Assembly (NCBI GenBank): GCA_002118135.1
Contig: BDIU01000352.1
Location: 231 to 55,807 of the forward strand
Reading direction: 5' to 3'
From: Trebouxia sp. TZW2008
Taxonomy: Eukaryota > Chlorophyta > Trebouxiophyceae > Trebouxiales > Trebouxiaceae
Length of the DNA: 55,577 nucleotides
Positions 55,574-55,577 of the stretch are shown one piece after another. The notes beneath the pieces are model-generated. The model was given only the letters and a program-made list of their open reading frames with translations, did not search any database and was not told the origin of the DNA. Position 1 is the first letter of the stretch. Every line of letters begins with the position of its first letter. The position numbers were made by a program, and so were the translations under genes.

Positions 55574-55577
55574 CCCT

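Overview
The window is nuclear DNA of a eukaryote, most likely a chlorophyte green alga. Genes are broken into many short exons with GT-AG introns, usually ending in a CTGCAG-like acceptor. The cytosolic lysyl-tRNA synthetase and ER DnaJ proteins are of eukaryotic type, low-complexity Pro/Ser/Thr/Ala-rich exons are common, and CAG/CTG-rich repeats fill the introns. I saw no tRNA, rRNA, CRISPR array or intact transposon. Gene models below were built by hand from splice sites, reading-frame phase and protein-family similarity. Where exon phases close exactly, I trust the model.

Layout, left to right: (1) 0.7-2.2 kb, + strand, the 3' part of a Crinkler-like protein with a PD-(D/E)XK-nuclease-like module. 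(2) 3.35-6.25 kb, +, an ER-lumenal DnaJ (ERdj3/DNAJB11 type). (3) 6.45-15.5 kb, -, a 13-exon cytosolic lysyl-tRNA synthetase whose introns carry many decayed copies of its own exon heads. It shares a 245-bp divergent promoter with (4) 15.78-16.08 kb, +, a small protein resembling mitochondrial ATP synthase subunit f. (5) 16.6-19.1 kb, -, a D-2-hydroxyacid dehydrogenase. (6) 20.0-22.6 kb, +, a Ser/Thr/Pro/Ala-rich protein with an acidic tail. (7) 23.7-32.4 kb, -, kinase K1: a membrane-anchored protein kinase with a Pro-rich linker. (8) 33.8-35.7 kb, +, a damaged methyltransferase-riboflavin kinase copy. (9) 37.8-39.3 kb, -, a frameshifted F-box/LRR-like gene. (10) 39.8-43.2 kb, +, an intact fusion of an S-adenosylmethionine-dependent methyltransferase domain to riboflavin kinase. 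(11) 43.6-44.6 kb, -, an Ala/Pro-rich gene. (12) 45.5-55.3 kb, -, kinase K2, a paralogue of K1.

The right half looks like a segmental duplication, with the unit [membrane kinase (-) + methyltransferase-riboflavin kinase (+)] present twice. One copy of the fusion gene is degenerate, and K1 carries an in-frame stop in its glycine-loop exon.

Three things stand out. First, local tandem duplication has repeatedly copied a 3' splice site plus the first tens of bases of the following exon into the intron upstream; this is seen in the lysyl-tRNA synthetase and in both kinases, together with in-phase exon doubling in K2. Second, the methyltransferase-riboflavin kinase fusion is a domain combination I do not recognise. 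Third, the two kinases are large multi-domain membrane proteins of unusual design, with HLD in place of HRD in the catalytic loop. I cannot name a signalling pathway for them.
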